DNA from: DATKDU01 sp035512595
GTDB taxonomy: Bacteria; Planctomycetota; Planctomycetia; Pirellulales; Pirellulaceae
Assembly (NCBI GenBank): GCA_035512595.1
Contig: DATKDU010000419.1
Location: 1 to 5,361, forward strand
DNA length: 5,361 nt
Reading direction: 5' to 3'
The notes beneath the pieces are model-generated. The model was not told where the DNA came from and did no database searches. It worked only from the letters and a program-made list of their open reading frames with translations. Positions 4,690 through 5,361 of this stretch are shown here, piece after piece; positions within the stretch are counted from its first letter, which is position 1; each line of letters starts with the position of its first letter. The position numbers and the translations under genes were made by a program.

Positions 4690-5361
4690 TCACCGAACGA
4701 AAAGTGCTGCACAGTCTTCCAGCCGCGCTCCTTTCTCGTCGGCACTCGCGTACTGCTTCGGCCCCCACATGGTGACGCCCGCGTGTGCGCCGTCCTTGGC
4801 CAGCAGGTAGAGCCACAGGTTGAACTTTGGCCGCCCTTGGTCGTCGCGCTGTTTGGCGCGCGTCCTTTCGGCAATCCGCTGTAGCATCGCCATCCCCGCT
4901 TCCAGCGGCGAGCGGCCGCTGCGCAACAGCTCCACCGCGGCAAACGACGTCAGGTTCTCCAGGTTCGCCTCGCCGTGGCCGATGCTGCCGCACGTGCCGG
5001 CCTCGTTGTCGGCATACAGTCCCGCGCCGAGGATCGGCGAGTCGCCGACGCGCCCGGGGAGCTTGAAGGCGTGGCCGCTGGTGCTGGTGCAGCAGGCGAA
5101 ATCGCGGCGGGTATCCATAGCCGCGACGTGGACCGTGCCGACTTTGCCATGCCCGGCCGGCCCGCGGAAGTGGCTGTCGAACCACGCCTGCACCTCCGGA
5201 TCGACCGACTCCGGCGGCGGCGCACGCCAGTCATCGACCTGCGACCGCGTCCGCTTCCAGTGGAGCCAGATTTGCCGCGCGTGCTCCGTCAGCAGGTTCT
5301 CCTCGGCAAAGCCATTGGCCCGCGCGAAGGCCAGCGCCCCTTCGCCGACCACCAGCACGCG
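4690..5361 (-). CDS. Glycosylasparaginase-like Ntn hydrolase, partial (C-terminal 223 residues)
   Basis: The frame runs off the right edge, so the N-terminal part, roughly 100-150 residues, is missing. Numbering below counts from the GTG codon at 5358, which is internal. The family (N4-(beta-N-acetylglucosaminyl)-L-asparaginase, EC 3.5.1.26) self-cleaves before a threonine and releases the sugar from asparagine. Visible signatures are VGEGA (4-8), FAEENLLTEHARQIWLHWK (17-35), the nucleophile T75 in KVGTVHVAAMD, TSTSG (91-95), the substrate-binding R103 and D106 in GRVGDSPI, and GAGLYADNEAG (111-121). The cleavage site reads G-T, as in isoaspartyl peptidases, where I recall D-T in Elizabethkingia glycosylasparaginase. 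SIGHGE at 125-130 has I126 where that enzyme has the oxyanion-hole Thr203, which may weaken activity. Whether the missing part carries a signal peptide is unknown. It is convergent with the toxin gene, 10 bp away, with no terminator visible between them. Confidence 0.88.
   Translation of the reverse strand, partial: RVLVVGEGALAFARANGFAEENLLTEHARQIWLHWKRTRSQVDDWRAPPPESVDPEVQAWFDSHFRGPAGHGKVGTVHVAAMDTRRDFACCTSTSGHAFKLPGRVGDSPILGAGLYADNEAGTCGSIGHGEANLENLTSFAAVELLRSGRSPLEAGMAMLQRIAERTRAKQRDDQGRPKFNLWLYLLAKDGAHAGVTMWGPKQYASADEKGARLEDCAALFVR

Noticed and set aside
2466..4943. Very long (825-codon) open frame on the minus strand opposite the isomerase, phosphatase-like and toxin-antitoxin genes.
   Set aside because: It shows no recognisable motif and has a biased Arg/His/Val/Gly-rich composition typical of antisense frames in GC-rich DNA. 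It overlaps five genes whose motifs are clear.

Overview
The window looks like chromosomal DNA from a GC-rich environmental bacterium, most likely a planctomycete of the Pirellulales type. That placement is inference. It rests on high GC with GC-ending codons, short loosely packed transcription units on both strands, mostly weak Shine-Dalgarno sequences, and a recognisable mix: a secreted TPR protein, a sugar phosphate isomerase beside an alkaline-phosphatase-superfamily protein, a planctomycete-style glycosylasparaginase and a small toxin-antitoxin pair. No rRNA, tRNA, CRISPR array, transposase or phage gene is visible.

Left part (1-1343): a secreted TPR protein on the minus strand runs off the left edge. 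It diverges, across 71 bp, from a small Rieske [2Fe-2S] ferredoxin-like gene on the plus strand.

Centre-left gap (1344-1844): about 500 bp without a convincing gene, but rich in structure. A tract that can fold into several hairpins ends in a strong rho-independent terminator at 1635-1684, far downstream of the Rieske stop. This could be a long 3' UTR or an independent small RNA. It is followed by a nearly perfect 42-nt palindrome at 1730-1771 and a plausible extended -10 promoter ahead of the next gene.

Centre (1845-4064): a two-gene unit of a TIM-barrel sugar phosphate isomerase/epimerase-like protein and a cytoplasmic alkaline-phosphatase-superfamily protein. The pair matches, at family level, the EboE-EboF end of the ebo metabolite-traffic cluster, here without the EboA, B, C or D partners inside the window. 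The phosphatase keeps the nucleophile threonine but lacks several canonical metal ligands.

Right part (4079-5361): a good sigma70-like promoter just after the phosphatase stop drives a two-gene cassette that I read as a type II toxin-antitoxin module, with a RelE/ParE-like toxin second. It is convergent, 10 bp apart, with a minus-strand glycosylasparaginase-like Ntn hydrolase that runs off the right edge and has an isoleucine where the oxyanion-hole threonine is expected.

The most unusual items are the structured gap with its 42-nt palindrome, the stand-alone EboE/EboF-like pair with a degenerate active site, and the toxin-antitoxin cassette with an antitoxin of no obvious DNA-binding fold.
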